Source: Mucilaginibacter sp.
GTDB taxonomy: Bacteria > Bacteroidota > Bacteroidia > Sphingobacteriales > Sphingobacteriaceae
Direction of reading: 5' to 3'
DNA length: 64,000 nt
NCBI GenBank assembly: GCA_030445275.1
Contig: JAUCSE010000105.1
Location: 1 to 64,000, forward strand
The notes under the pieces: model-generated
What the model was told of the DNA's origin: nothing
Seen by the model: only the letters and a program-made list of their open reading frames with translations
Databases searched by the model: none
Shown: positions 1 through 10,038 of the stretch, one piece after another
Numbering within the stretch: position 1 is the first letter of the stretch
How the letters are laid out: each line of letters opens with the position of its first letter
Translations under genes and position numbers: made by a program

Positions 1-166
1 TTTACCGCTGTTAACTTTTTCCACAAAAATCATAGTTATTAACAAAGAAAAAGAAGCAAAAAGAAAGCTTCAACAATAATAACAACCTATATTATTTTGT
101 TGAAGCTAATCTAAAGGAAATGACAGCTACTTTTTTTTAGATCCTTCAAATCGCAACCGTATCAGT

Positions 167-3100
167 TTAATTCGAAAAATCAGCTTTCTCTTTGTTAAAC
201 ATCTTCAGAATTTCATCTGTTGACAGTGGTTGTGCATACACCTTGATTTTATCCATATAACCATGAAATACCCTTTCTGACGGAAACTCCTCATTACGTC
301 CGATTTGCCATTTGTTGGCTACCGACAGGTTTACCGGCCCTTGCACTGTTGATGTTCCGCTTAGTTTACCATCAATATAAACCAGCAAAACATTGCCATT
401 GCAAACGCCGGCTATATGGTGCCAGTGCTGTTTCCAATCAGCCGGTAAATTTACCGTACAATCGCCCCTGCCCCAGCCTCCTGCAAAAAAGGTGAGCGTT
501 TTGTTATCGGCCATTTGTAAAACATGGGTATCGCCTTTACTCAGCATATCAACCAAACCACTTTCTTGTCCCTCAGGATAAATCCAGGCCATCATGGTAA
601 TGGTTTGATCCATATTATCCAGGCTTACGGCATGAGGTACTTCAACAAAGCAATCGTCGCCTAATAATATCCTTTCTTCAGTGATCGTATTGGCAGCTTT
701 TGACCGGATAATGTGCGCATTATTTTCAAAACCTGAGCGATCAGTTACCAATTGGTTATTACTATTCGTTGTAAGCGACAAATCAAGCAGTAATGATCCT
801 GTATTCCTTTTATAAACCTTGTATTTTGTAATGGTACTATCAATCCGGAGTGTTTTAATACCCGTTTGATGATCTGTAAAACGGTGCTCCTTTGTCTTGC
901 TTTCGCCTGGAGTAAGTTGAATATGGTCTGTATATAACAGAGAATCACCAATACTTATCGGGATAGTAAACAGTTGATCTTTGCCCGTCAGGTTTTTTAT
1001 GGTATAGGCTATCTGTTGATCTTGATCCTGTTTGATAAGCGGACTGAAATTAGGCCCGGATATTTCAAAGGGATGTTTTACTAGTTGTGCCGGTTCTATA
1101 ATTTCAATCATTGTTCCGTTTTTACCTTCTAATGCAACATTTACTGAACCCAAACGGTATAGCCTGCAGCTAATGGAATCGGTTAAGATCTGTCCCTCCT
1201 GCACCAGGTAATTTTTTGTAGTATAAACCCTTCCGTCGACATACAGCTTCAAGTTTCTGGTGCCTGTTGAACCATTGTTTTTCAAGGTAAAATGCAGCCA
1301 TAAAAGTTCATTGGGTTCCACCCTCGTTTTTTGCAGATCATATTTTACTAACCGGATAGCAGACGGCGTTTTTGTTTCTGATAAGGTTATCGGATCTTTA
1401 TCCACTGGCCAGTTTTGTACACTATTGCTCATAGTGAACTGCATGTTTCCACCTTGTGCAAGTACAGCATGCGGGATAATCAATTCCTCATGATCCTCAC
1501 CATTAACAGTTAATGACTGCACATACATATTCACCGCCGACTGATCCTTACTTTCAATTATCCACGTTTTATTACCGGCCCAATGCAGTTTTATCGATTG
1601 AAACAAAGGCGAACCAATTGCATACTCTGCTTTTCCGGGACTTACCGGAAATATCCCCAATGCATTGAATATATATGCACTTGACATAGCCCCCAGGTCA
1701 TCATTACCGGGTAAACCGTCCGGTCTATTCTTGTATCGCGACAGCATAATATATCTGCACCATTTTTGGGTTAAATCCGGTCGACCAGCGGCATTAAAAA
1801 GATACGGTAAATGTATAACCGTTTCATTATCAAATAGTATAACATCATTCCTTAAAGCGGAATCCAGGCGGTTAACGAAGGCATTATTGCCTCCCATCAG
1901 GTTAACCAGATCTTTTGCATTATGGGGTACGAAATAAGAATATACCCATTTATCACCTTCCTTATAACCAGACATGGCCGGATTGATCTTGAAATCAACT
2001 CCTGACCGGGGGAGCATAAACATCGTTTCCGGATGAAACAGGTTCCGGTAATTAAATCCTCTTTGCTCCAAAAGCTGGTAATCGGGCTCATTGTTCATCA
2101 CCTGTTTGGCATATTGTGCTAGGGCCCAGTCATCATAGGCATATTCTACTGTCCGGGTAACCGATTCGGAGCTGGTATAAGGAATATACCCCATACGATG
2201 ATATATCCCCATATCCTTTTGCACAAAGGGCGAATCAACGATACTCTTTTTCATGGCCTCATAGGCCAGTGTTTTATCAAAGCCAGTAATACCTTTTAAA
2301 TAAGCATCCACGATAATGGGTATAGCATGGTTACCCGTCATGCTTTCTGTTGGTAAATGACCTGTTTGCTTATAAATATCCAGCATGGATAAAATAATAT
2401 CATTCTGCTTATCGGGGTACAGCAAACTCAGCAACGGGTGTAACGACCGGAATGTGTCCCAGGGGGAAAAACCGCCATACTGGTATTTGCCACCGGTATG
2501 ATGAATAGCGCCATCATTGCCCCTATAATTACCATCTACATCTGAAATTACCCAGGGGATCAGTAAAGAATGGTACAAAGCCGTGTAAAATACAGTTTTG
2601 TTATTCTCGCTGGCATCAGTAATATCAACTGTGGATAGTTGCTTTGACCATTCTATAGATGCACCTTTAGCAATTGCCTCCAGGCTTTGTTTGCCAATTT
2701 CCCGGTCGATATTGGTTTGTGCGCCTTTAAAACTTACAGTAGATGTGCTTAACCTTAAATCAATAATCTTTGGGTTATTGGAGCCTTTAAACGTAAACAG
2801 ATATCCATCCTTTACCTGTTTTTTTTCAATATAGTCTTCACTAAAATTGATTACCGTATTTAACGCTGATCCATGTATTACCTGTCCTGAAACGATAGTG
2901 ATGCTGCCGGTATTGCCTACAAAAACCTGTGCCTTTATTTTTGCAGGAAAGGTAAAACGCAATATGCCGCTGCGTGTAGCGGTACCGGCCTCTGTGATAA
3001 TATGGTTATCACTAAATTTCACCCTGTAATAACCAGGCTTGGCAACTTCATTACGATGTGAAAAGCGACTGCTATGCTGACCGGGTTCAAATTTTTGATC

Positions 3101-3445
3101 ACCTGCAACGGGCATAATAAATAAACGCCCTGATGAACCCTCTGGAAACCCGCTATGATGACCAAAACAACTAAAATAATATATAGATGAATCGATATAA
3201 TTGTATCCTTTAGCACCCGTAACACGGGTTTCCGGACTTATCTGTATAAAGCCTGAGGGACTAACCGCTCCGGGATAAGTTCCGCCATCACCACCCCAAT
3301 GCGTAAGTACGCCGCTTTTGGTTGTGCCAATTAACGGGTTTACATAGTGCAAGTTTGATTTTTGCTGCGCGTACGTTTTAAAAGCAATGGTAAATGCCAT
3401 CAACAACACCAAAGCGGGCTTTATTGGGAAAGCTATTCTATACAT
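167..3445 (-). CDS. GH92 alpha-mannosidase with C-terminal LamG domain
   Basis: Exo-acting calcium-dependent alpha-mannosidase of glycoside hydrolase family 92, 1092 residues. A signal peptide (about residues 1-26) sends it to the periplasm or cell surface. The family hallmarks are present: GGxGGTYPGAVSP near 51-64, GGFSPWDTFRSLHPL near 324-338, TESMTGNHA near 366-374, and the catalytic blocks DNETVIHLPYLF (E541, presumed acid) and GNDDLGAMS (D582/D583, presumed base). After a CARDB-like stretch (about 690-880) there is a concanavalin-like LamG domain (about 905-1085), which makes the protein about 300 residues longer than a plain GH92. It is the last gene of the locus, 9 bases after the acyltransferase gene. 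Family assignment is confident; linkage specificity is not readable. Confidence 0.93.
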   Translation of the reverse strand: MYRIAFPIKPALVLLMAFTIAFKTYAQQKSNLHYVNPLIGTTKSGVLTHWGGDGGTYPGAVSPSGFIQISPETRVTGAKGYNYIDSSIYYFSCFGHHSGFPEGSSGRLFIMPVAGDQKFEPGQHSSRFSHRNEVAKPGYYRVKFSDNHIITEAGTATRSGILRFTFPAKIKAQVFVGNTGSITIVSGQVIHGSALNTVINFSEDYIEKKQVKDGYLFTFKGSNNPKIIDLRLSTSTVSFKGAQTNIDREIGKQSLEAIAKGASIEWSKQLSTVDITDASENNKTVFYTALYHSLLIPWVISDVDGNYRGNDGAIHHTGGKYQYGGFSPWDTFRSLHPLLSLLYPDKQNDIILSMLDIYKQTGHLPTESMTGNHAIPIIVDAYLKGITGFDKTLAYEAMKKSIVDSPFVQKDMGIYHRMGYIPYTSSESVTRTVEYAYDDWALAQYAKQVMNNEPDYQLLEQRGFNYRNLFHPETMFMLPRSGVDFKINPAMSGYKEGDKWVYSYFVPHNAKDLVNLMGGNNAFVNRLDSALRNDVILFDNETVIHLPYLFNAAGRPDLTQKWCRYIMLSRYKNRPDGLPGNDDLGAMSSAYIFNALGIFPVSPGKAEYAIGSPLFQSIKLHWAGNKTWIIESKDQSAVNMYVQSLTVNGEDHEELIIPHAVLAQGGNMQFTMSNSVQNWPVDKDPITLSETKTPSAIRLVKYDLQKTRVEPNELLWLHFTLKNNGSTGTRNLKLYVDGRVYTTKNYLVQEGQILTDSISCRLYRLGSVNVALEGKNGTMIEIIEPAQLVKHPFEISGPNFSPLIKQDQDQQIAYTIKNLTGKDQLFTIPISIGDSLLYTDHIQLTPGESKTKEHRFTDHQTGIKTLRIDSTITKYKVYKRNTGSLLLDLSLTTNSNNQLVTDRSGFENNAHIIRSKAANTITEERILLGDDCFVEVPHAVSLDNMDQTITMMAWIYPEGQESGLVDMLSKGDTHVLQMADNKTLTFFAGGWGRGDCTVNLPADWKQHWHHIAGVCNGNVLLVYIDGKLSGTSTVQGPVNLSVANKWQIGRNEEFPSERVFHGYMDKIKVYAQPLSTDEILKMFNKEKADFSN

Positions 3446-3454
3446 AAAGCCGTA

Positions 3455-4582
3455 TTATATTTTAATGTAGATCTTTCTTTTATCCATCAGATAGCCAACA
3501 AACCAGCAAAGCATCATATAACACAGTGCAAAAACCAATGTGCCAAATGCCCCCGGGAAAAGCGGCTGATAAAACACCTGGTTTATCCAGTCGTAAAAGC
3601 TGAGATTGGGTTTTACCCAAACGGTTGAGATAACGGTGAATAATAACTCTGATAGCAAGTAAATAGCCAATGAGTTGCGGCCAAATACCAGGAAAAAATT
3701 AGTACCGCGTTTGATGTTCTTTATTTCGATGGCATAAATCAGTATGCCAATGATCAGCAGATCGATCCCAATCGTAAGCAACGCAAACGGACTTGTCCAT
3801 ATTTTTTTAGCGATGGGGAAAAACTGGCCCCAGAAAAGGGCTGCTCCAATTAAAACTACACCAACTATCATCAGTTTGGCAACCGTTTCATAATTACGGC
3901 CTTTGCGCTGTATATACGCCCCAGCCAAATATCCCCCAATTACATTGACGATGCCTGTCAGGGTACTCAGCAAACCTTCGGGGTCAAATGCTATTGGGCC
4001 GCCTTTGTCGTGGTATAGGTGTGCATTGCCCATGATCAGGATATCCAAACGTGTACCTGCATTACCCAGCATGGTAAACTCCTTGCCGGGCTCTCCAAAT
4101 AATAACAGGAATATCCAATACCCTAATAAAAGTACCGCAGAGATCACCAATGAGGCCTTTTTTGAGCAGTAATGAACAATGAACGATCCAAAGAAATAAC
4201 AAAGCGCTATACGCTGTAATACACCCATGATGCGGGTATTGCCCAGCGAATTAAATGCCCATCCCCCGGCTTCGCGATGGAAAAAAGGGAACCAGTACAT
4301 CAGGTATCCCAGTAAAAATATAATTATTGTGCGCTTACCTATCTTACGTAAAAACGCGCTATTGCTTTCAAATTTGTTTTTGGAGAAGCTAAGCGCGTTC
4401 CCCACCGCGAACAGGAAAGATGGAAAAACAAGATCGGTTGGTGTAAAACCAAACCAGGCGGCATGATCAAGCGGCGCCCACTGCACCGCGCCTGAACCGG
4501 GGGCATTCACAATGATCATAAAACATATGGTCATCCCCCTGAAAATATCGAGCGTTGTAAACCGGTTATTGGATAGCGTCAT
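3455..4582 (-). CDS. HGSNAT/NagX-like membrane acyltransferase (DUF5009 type)
   Basis: Polytopic inner-membrane protein of the heparan-alpha-glucosaminide N-acetyltransferase-like family (DUF1624/DUF5009), 375 residues from the ATG at 4582. The N-terminus has the family signature LDIFRGMTI and then DHAAWFGFTPTDLVFPSFLF, with His40 at the place of the active-site histidine of human HGSNAT. About ten hydrophobic segments follow. Homologues move an acetyl group from cytoplasmic acetyl-CoA to an amino sugar on the far side of the membrane. An ATG 16 codons upstream lies inside a palindromic repeat and was rejected. The gene sits between GH35 and GH92 genes, so a role in handling the released or imported glycan is likely. 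The exact substrate is unknown. Confidence 0.85.
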   Translation of the reverse strand: MTLSNNRFTTLDIFRGMTICFMIIVNAPGSGAVQWAPLDHAAWFGFTPTDLVFPSFLFAVGNALSFSKNKFESNSAFLRKIGKRTIIIFLLGYLMYWFPFFHREAGGWAFNSLGNTRIMGVLQRIALCYFFGSFIVHYCSKKASLVISAVLLLGYWIFLLLFGEPGKEFTMLGNAGTRLDILIMGNAHLYHDKGGPIAFDPEGLLSTLTGIVNVIGGYLAGAYIQRKGRNYETVAKLMIVGVVLIGAALFWGQFFPIAKKIWTSPFALLTIGIDLLIIGILIYAIEIKNIKRGTNFFLVFGRNSLAIYLLSELLFTVISTVWVKPNLSFYDWINQVFYQPLFPGAFGTLVFALCYMMLCWFVGYLMDKRKIYIKI

Positions 4583-4621
4583 GTTTTGTATTCTATTTTT
4601 ATTGTTTATAAAATAAATCCC

Positions 4622-4707
4622 CCATGTCATTACGAGCGTAGCAATCTCATTATGCTAAGCATTCAGCCCGGCCTGTTGAGATTGCTTCATGCCTCGCAAT
4701 GACATGG
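4622..4707. repeat. Palindromic interspersed repeat, family A
   Basis: An imperfect inverted repeat of 86 bases. The left arm begins CCATGTCATTACGAG and runs into GCAATCTCA; the right arm is its reverse complement with a few differences. Short repeats with the core TGTCATTGCGAGG...GCAATCTC are known from many genomes. It lies between the GH35 and acyltransferase genes of one operon, so it is probably transcribed as a hairpin. Confidence 0.75.
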
Positions 4708-4737
4708 TGGTGATGGGCCATAATTAAAAACCCAATA

Positions 4738-4819
4738 TGTCATCCTGAGCGATAGCGAAGGATCTATTCATGAACATGCATGGCGGCTATTAGATTCTTC
4801 GCTATCGCTCAGAATGACA
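4738..4819. repeat. Palindromic interspersed repeat, family B
   Basis: An 82-base inverted repeat with arms TGTCATCCTGAGCGATAGCG and, read from the other strand, TGTCATTCTGAGCGATAGCG, each followed by AAGGATCTA or AAGAATCTA. It shares the TGTCAT termini with the neighbouring repeat at 4622 but has a different core. It sits just 12 bases beyond the stop of the GH35 gene, where it could act as a transcript-stabilising or attenuating hairpin. Confidence 0.75.
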
Positions 4820-4831
4820 AGCTTATAATAG

Positions 4832-7789
4832 TTACTTCGTGTCTCGCGATGACATCAAATTATAAATCCCCTTACTCGCCTCTTTCTCCAATCGTACACT
4901 CACCCCATCAGGTCGCTTACCATTCTCATCATAAACCACCAGTTGATTGATGCCCGCTTTTAACCAGCATTCTGGTATATACATACCAATATTACCAATT
5001 TTTTCAGGGTAACGGCCCAAATTATGGCCGTTTACCCATACCGAGCCGTAACTCAAGCCATCGGTGTGCACGCGCCATATCAAGTGTTTGCCTTTTGGTG
5101 TTGGTACAGTGAAGTGAGAACGGAAAAACTGCGGACCTGGAAACATAGCTTTAGGTGCCAATGCGTTCCAGCCTTTAACCTCATTTGGGTCGCCCGGTCC
5201 ACCCAACATTTTCCAGTTGCTTATCACTATGCCATCGCCTATGCTGTTTATTTTTACCGGTTGATCAATTCCGCCTTCGTTGGAGTAGTTTTCGATGAAT
5301 AAAGTAAGTGTGATGGGCTTTTTAAGCGTAGCTGTATCATTAACCTCTACCTCGAAAGGCGAATTCCAGCCTTTATGCTGCACTACCTGTTTGCCGTTAA
5401 TAAACACCGTAGCATCCTCGTCCACACTTCTGAAATTGATTAGCAATTTTGATGGATTACTTTCCTGCACAGGGATAATGGTTTGAAACCAACCGAACCC
5501 CTCCTGTTTATTAAACGCATCATCATTGATCTTGTATTTTTTCCATTGAGTAGTGTCAAATGGTGGAATAATATTTTTTACATCCGAGGCTTTTTCAGCC
5601 TTTGTAAAATACCAATTGGTTGTTGTACTGATAAAGGGGCCTCCCTTTTTTAGTTGAACTTGCCCTGATACCCCCTTTTTGTCTATATCGGTAATAGACC
5701 CGGTATAAGTAGGGAGTTTATCGCGACCATCATGCGCGGTGAATACAGCCAGTGTATGTTTGCCTTTTTCTATATCAAACGCTATTTCTCCTTTTCTCAC
5801 TTTCCAGTTTGCAAGTTGCTTACCATCAATAAAAGCAGTGGCACGGTCACCGCCATCAACCTGCATGGTGTATTTTCCGGATGATGGTATATCCAATTGG
5901 GTGCGGTACCAGGCATCGGTGGTTACATTGCCATCGGCCCCCATTTGTGATGGATTGACCGAACTAAACCAGTTGCTGTCATCATAACCCAGCTGGGCGT
6001 ATACCGCTGCATTTTTATTTTGCCATGGCGATAAATTGATAGTTGAGTTCAATTTTATATCTGGCTGATATACAGATTTTAATAATGATGATTTATCTTC
6101 CAGATATAACCGTACAGCACCATCTTTCTTGCCGATTAATGGATATTCAGCTGTTGCCGATAGTTGGTTATTTTGTAGCTTAACCTCACCCAAATATGAT
6201 GCACCACTAATAATTATATTTGTTCCATCCTGCCCTGCTATCCATGTTTTATCAAGTGCTTTTGCATCCATTGCCAGTACACGAATGCGCTGACCGCCTG
6301 CCTCAAAAGTATATTCGGTAGGATTTTCTGTTGGAGTAGTTACCAGATCAATATTACCATCGCTTATTTTAAATGCTGTAGTTGCTTTAGGAACAGTTGG
6401 TTTACCGCCTATTTTAAAGTAAAGAGATATGGGATCGCCTTTTGCGGCCTCAACCAAAATAGTGGTGGTATTACCTTGTTTTACCAGTCCATATATGCGT
6501 GTAAGCGCCCAGTTAAGGGTTATTTGGTTATTGATGGTATAATTATGTACCAGCGGATAGATCTCGCCGGGAGCCAGTGTTATAGGTGCTGTTGGTATAT
6601 CATTACCAACCTTAACCGTAGCTTTGAGCGGATTTGTGCCGGGATTATCTAAAAATATCAAATCGCCAATATTGGCTGAACGCGCGGTTACTTTCAGGCC
6701 GCTATCTGCGGCAATGTCTTTATAGGCTGATGTAGCATCGCTGCTATTCTCCAGTACATCCTGAAAGCTGCGGGCGAATACAGCCGCACGTTTAAAGGTA
6801 TAATAAATGGGTCGCAGATCACCAGCCTGACCAATGGCCGAGCCGTAATCATAGGATGCCGCATCTTCATCATTATTGGTATAACCAAAGTTCGATCCAC
6901 CATAAGCCATATAGTAATTATAACCATTACCACCATGTGCTATGATTTTCCAGGTACGGCGGTCATATACTGCTGCGTCAGTTGGTTTAGCGCCATACTG
7001 GGAGTACCACACACTCCAGAACTCTGTTGAGAACCATGGATTTGGCCGCTTTGGATCATCCAGCGTACTATCACCCGCAGGATCGCTTGAATGGTGCAGA
7101 CCGCTGAAAAAATAAGGTACCTGTAAGCCTAAGCTCAATGCCTTGCTTTGTAAGTGTTTAAAATAGTTATCAGCGACTATCGTTCCCCAGCCATTGTTGT
7201 GCTCATTTTCAAGCTGAACCATAATAACCGGGCCGCCTTTATTAATCTGCTGATTAAATATAACAGGCAAAAGATGATCAAAAAAGCGATCTACATACTT
7301 TTCAAATTCTGCATTATCTTCCCGAACACGCAAACCTTCTTTAAATTTTAACCATACCGGGTATCCACCCAGGTCCCATTCGGCGCAGGCATATGGCCCC
7401 ACCCTGGCAATGACATACATATTCAGGCTTTTCACGATTGATAAAAACGCGTTCAGATCATGATCGCCGGTAAAATCAAATTTGCCCTCCTGGGGTTCAT
7501 GAAAATTCCAAAAGGAATATACCTCTACACAATTAAAGCCTGCCCGTTTTAAACGCAGCAGTCTATCGCGCCACAATTGATGCGGAACCCTTGCATAATC
7601 TATTCCACCAGAGGCCAGGAAGGTACGTTTCCCATTGATCAGAAAACCTTTACTGTCAAAATCAATAAATGGTTTGGCTGATGCCTGTGCGGGGAATATA
7701 TGGTCATTGATAGCCTGACCATAGCCTAAACTACTGCAAACCGATAGTGCGACAACTAAAAGAGCAGTGATATAGATACGTCTGTTCAT
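4832..7789 (-). CDS. GH35 beta-galactosidase
   Basis: Secreted beta-galactosidase of glycoside hydrolase family 35, 985 residues, signal peptide about 1-25. The catalytic barrel occupies about 45-365: SFWNFHEPQEGKFDFTG (92-108), the acid/base in GGPVIMVQLENEH (E196), and the nucleophile in WFSTEFWSVW (E256). Beta-sandwich galactose-binding-type domains follow; the last one (about 880-960) has the usual GSVWVNGHNLGRYPEKIG pattern. It removes terminal beta-galactose from oligosaccharides. The start lies 4 bases after the GH89 stop, so the two are co-translated; GH89 may expose the galactose that this enzyme then removes (inference). Confidence 0.93.
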   Translation of the reverse strand: MNRRIYITALLVVALSVCSSLGYGQAINDHIFPAQASAKPFIDFDSKGFLINGKRTFLASGGIDYARVPHQLWRDRLLRLKRAGFNCVEVYSFWNFHEPQEGKFDFTGDHDLNAFLSIVKSLNMYVIARVGPYACAEWDLGGYPVWLKFKEGLRVREDNAEFEKYVDRFFDHLLPVIFNQQINKGGPVIMVQLENEHNNGWGTIVADNYFKHLQSKALSLGLQVPYFFSGLHHSSDPAGDSTLDDPKRPNPWFSTEFWSVWYSQYGAKPTDAAVYDRRTWKIIAHGGNGYNYYMAYGGSNFGYTNNDEDAASYDYGSAIGQAGDLRPIYYTFKRAAVFARSFQDVLENSSDATSAYKDIAADSGLKVTARSANIGDLIFLDNPGTNPLKATVKVGNDIPTAPITLAPGEIYPLVHNYTINNQITLNWALTRIYGLVKQGNTTTILVEAAKGDPISLYFKIGGKPTVPKATTAFKISDGNIDLVTTPTENPTEYTFEAGGQRIRVLAMDAKALDKTWIAGQDGTNIIISGASYLGEVKLQNNQLSATAEYPLIGKKDGAVRLYLEDKSSLLKSVYQPDIKLNSTINLSPWQNKNAAVYAQLGYDDSNWFSSVNPSQMGADGNVTTDAWYRTQLDIPSSGKYTMQVDGGDRATAFIDGKQLANWKVRKGEIAFDIEKGKHTLAVFTAHDGRDKLPTYTGSITDIDKKGVSGQVQLKKGGPFISTTTNWYFTKAEKASDVKNIIPPFDTTQWKKYKINDDAFNKQEGFGWFQTIIPVQESNPSKLLINFRSVDEDATVFINGKQVVQHKGWNSPFEVEVNDTATLKKPITLTLFIENYSNEGGIDQPVKINSIGDGIVISNWKMLGGPGDPNEVKGWNALAPKAMFPGPQFFRSHFTVPTPKGKHLIWRVHTDGLSYGSVWVNGHNLGRYPEKIGNIGMYIPECWLKAGINQLVVYDENGKRPDGVSVRLEKEASKGIYNLMSSRDTK

Positions 7790-7793
7790 TATT

Positions 7794-9995
7794 TTAGCGT
7801 TGATAAGCTTGCTGAATTACGTTGTTATATTTCTTGAACAATTGTTTAGCTTTTTCTACCGGATTACCGCTGATGGTATTCGGGTAAGCATTATCATGTT
7901 TGTTTACCCATTGCCATTCCCAATCCTTTACCTGTTTATCAAAAGCATTGGCATCAAACTCAGTCCCCGATGATAATGATTTATCCAACTGGCTAAAAAA
8001 CAGTTCCCAGCGCGGTTTATAATAGCCTTTTATTAATCCTGCCCATTGGCGGTTAGAGTATTCCCGCAGACCGCTTTCCTTATCGCCCCAAAGGGTAACC
8101 AGGTCGCGGGCATTAAATTCATACAGGTTCCTTTCTTTTTCAGTGATACCATTTGCCCTGGCTTCGATGATCCATTTGCCCAGTAAAAAATCCTTGCGGG
8201 TACTTAACAAAGCATCCATATCATCCATCAGCTGTAAAAGCTGGGTGCTGGATAATTTAAAGTTTGCTTTATCCTTACTTTGATAAGCCGCCACCATTTT
8301 TTGCTGCAGCGGACTAGCATAGTTTGCCAATACCTGACGGGTAATATCAACCAGATCGTATTGAAAGCCATCGCTTTGGTGCAGACTGTCGGCGGCATTT
8401 ATAAACAAACCCCAGGCTTTAACCAATTGCACCGGGTCATAATCAAGCTTGGTTAGCACCCTGTCGATGGTCTTTTTAAAGGTTGGGCGGGCAACGATGA
8501 TAGATTCGGAGCCGCCTTCAGTTAATCCACCTGAATAAACTGAGTTGAGCAGGATCTGCCATGCCTCATTGATCTGGTTGTTGCTTTGACCATAACGTCT
8601 TTGCGCGTAGTTCACCAGCCATTTATCGGCATCAATAGGTGTATCGTTCCACACATTCTCCAGCATGAGGGCAAACAAGGCCGGGTTTTGTTCGATACCT
8701 TCGGGGGTTACGCCTATACCGCGCATATTTTTTGATTCGGGGTCATGCAGGGCGATGGCGGGATCGGCAGCTACGTGGCGCATACGGCCAAATAAGCTGA
8801 TATTTCCGCCAAAGTTTTGCAGCATGCTCCAGATCCAGGGTTTGCCATAGTAAGCTTCGGTACGGTTCCAAACCGGATGCGCATCGCTGTACAGGTCTAA
8901 AACGATCATTTGCTCGTTCGGCACGGCGTTTAACAGCGCCTTGATCTGCTGGGGCTGCCAGAATTTGTTGTTATAGTGGAACATCCAGCCTTGCATCACC
9001 CAAATTGCTTTGGGATCAGCTGCGGCCATGGAATTAAAAACCTTTTTGCTCATGCCATCCAGGTAGGTGGAATCATTGGTTGGGGGTACATTTTCATTAA
9101 AAGTATCGGCCGAGTACAGGTGATCGGTACCAAACTCTTTTGTTTGTGCCTCTATATATTTTTTGCCGATGGTTTCAAACATAGGATCGTCGGGATCAAG
9201 GATATATACATCGGGGAAACCGGCATCCCAGTTGGTTTTTTTAACCTTTGCACCGGGGAATTTATCTTTAAACGATGGCGGAACATGTCCTGTAAATGAG
9301 GACAATACAGGCTTCATTCCAAATGAACGTTCACGTTCTAATATTTTCTTTTGCAACTCTTTGTGTGTATCCATCCAATGCTGCGGCAGCGGACCGCCCC
9401 AGGCATCAATGTTACCCATCCAGAACCAGGCAAAATAAGCAGGACCGCTAAAAAACTCATCCAGTTGTTTATCGGTAAAACCCATGCTTTTGTATACGTT
9501 TTGCCAAACGGCTTCTTCGCCGGTTATGGCCAGCGGCAGATTAATGCCGTTTAGGGCCATCCAGTCAATTTCTTTTTGCCAGCGCTCCCAATCCCACCAG
9601 GCCATGGAATAATTGTAAGTACAATAGTTTAAATAGTAACGGTACTGATACGGCGTAGCTTTGTGGATAGTACCTTTTATCAGCGGCAATGTTGCGGGTA
9701 ATTTCAAGTTGGTACCGTTCCAGCCGATATCACAAAAGCAATAATTTTTGAGATAATAATTTAAGGCGGATGCTATGGATAAGCCATTATTACCCCGTAA
9801 AACTATTTTACCGTTCTTACTGTCAAGCTCAAACACATCTTTACCATTTTGCTGCGGAATCGCTTCCACAATAAAAGAGCCGCTTTTGCCTGGTATAATT
9901 CGTTCAATAAAAGCTAATGACGCTTTTTGATCAACCTGGGCATTGGTTTTAAGGCCAAATGCTAAAGCAATAAGTACAAGTAAACAATTTTTCAT
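7794..9995 (-). CDS. GH89 alpha-N-acetylglucosaminidase (NAGLU family)
   Basis: Alpha-N-acetylglucosaminidase of family GH89, 733 residues, close to the length of human NAGLU, with a signal peptide (1-19). The order is an N-terminal small domain, the barrel with YRYYLNYCTYNYSMAWWDWERW (118-139, aromatic-rich family signature), SADTFNENVPP (catalytic-type E301), and GVTPEGIEQNP (catalytic-type E432), then an all-helical C-terminal domain. Known members cleave terminal alpha-GlcNAc from heparan sulfate or from class III mucin O-glycans. It follows the SusD gene after a 231-base gap holding two hairpins and lies 4 bases before the GH35 gene. Confidence 0.95.
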   Translation of the reverse strand: MKNCLLVLIALAFGLKTNAQVDQKASLAFIERIIPGKSGSFIVEAIPQQNGKDVFELDSKNGKIVLRGNNGLSIASALNYYLKNYCFCDIGWNGTNLKLPATLPLIKGTIHKATPYQYRYYLNYCTYNYSMAWWDWERWQKEIDWMALNGINLPLAITGEEAVWQNVYKSMGFTDKQLDEFFSGPAYFAWFWMGNIDAWGGPLPQHWMDTHKELQKKILERERSFGMKPVLSSFTGHVPPSFKDKFPGAKVKKTNWDAGFPDVYILDPDDPMFETIGKKYIEAQTKEFGTDHLYSADTFNENVPPTNDSTYLDGMSKKVFNSMAAADPKAIWVMQGWMFHYNNKFWQPQQIKALLNAVPNEQMIVLDLYSDAHPVWNRTEAYYGKPWIWSMLQNFGGNISLFGRMRHVAADPAIALHDPESKNMRGIGVTPEGIEQNPALFALMLENVWNDTPIDADKWLVNYAQRRYGQSNNQINEAWQILLNSVYSGGLTEGGSESIIVARPTFKKTIDRVLTKLDYDPVQLVKAWGLFINAADSLHQSDGFQYDLVDITRQVLANYASPLQQKMVAAYQSKDKANFKLSSTQLLQLMDDMDALLSTRKDFLLGKWIIEARANGITEKERNLYEFNARDLVTLWGDKESGLREYSNRQWAGLIKGYYKPRWELFFSQLDKSLSSGTEFDANAFDKQVKDWEWQWVNKHDNAYPNTISGNPVEKAKQLFKKYNNVIQQAYQR

Positions 9996-10038
9996 TTATC
10001 AGGGTGTGATTTGTCTGCTATTGAATATAAAACGGTAA

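Noticed and set aside
1..33. Possible minus-strand gene starting at 33 (MIFVEKVNSG)
   Set aside because: Only ten or eleven codons are visible, too few to support a gene.
8976..9554. Plus-strand open frames overlapping the GH89 gene
   Set aside because: They are antisense to a well-conserved enzyme, show no known motif, and have no promoter or ribosome site.
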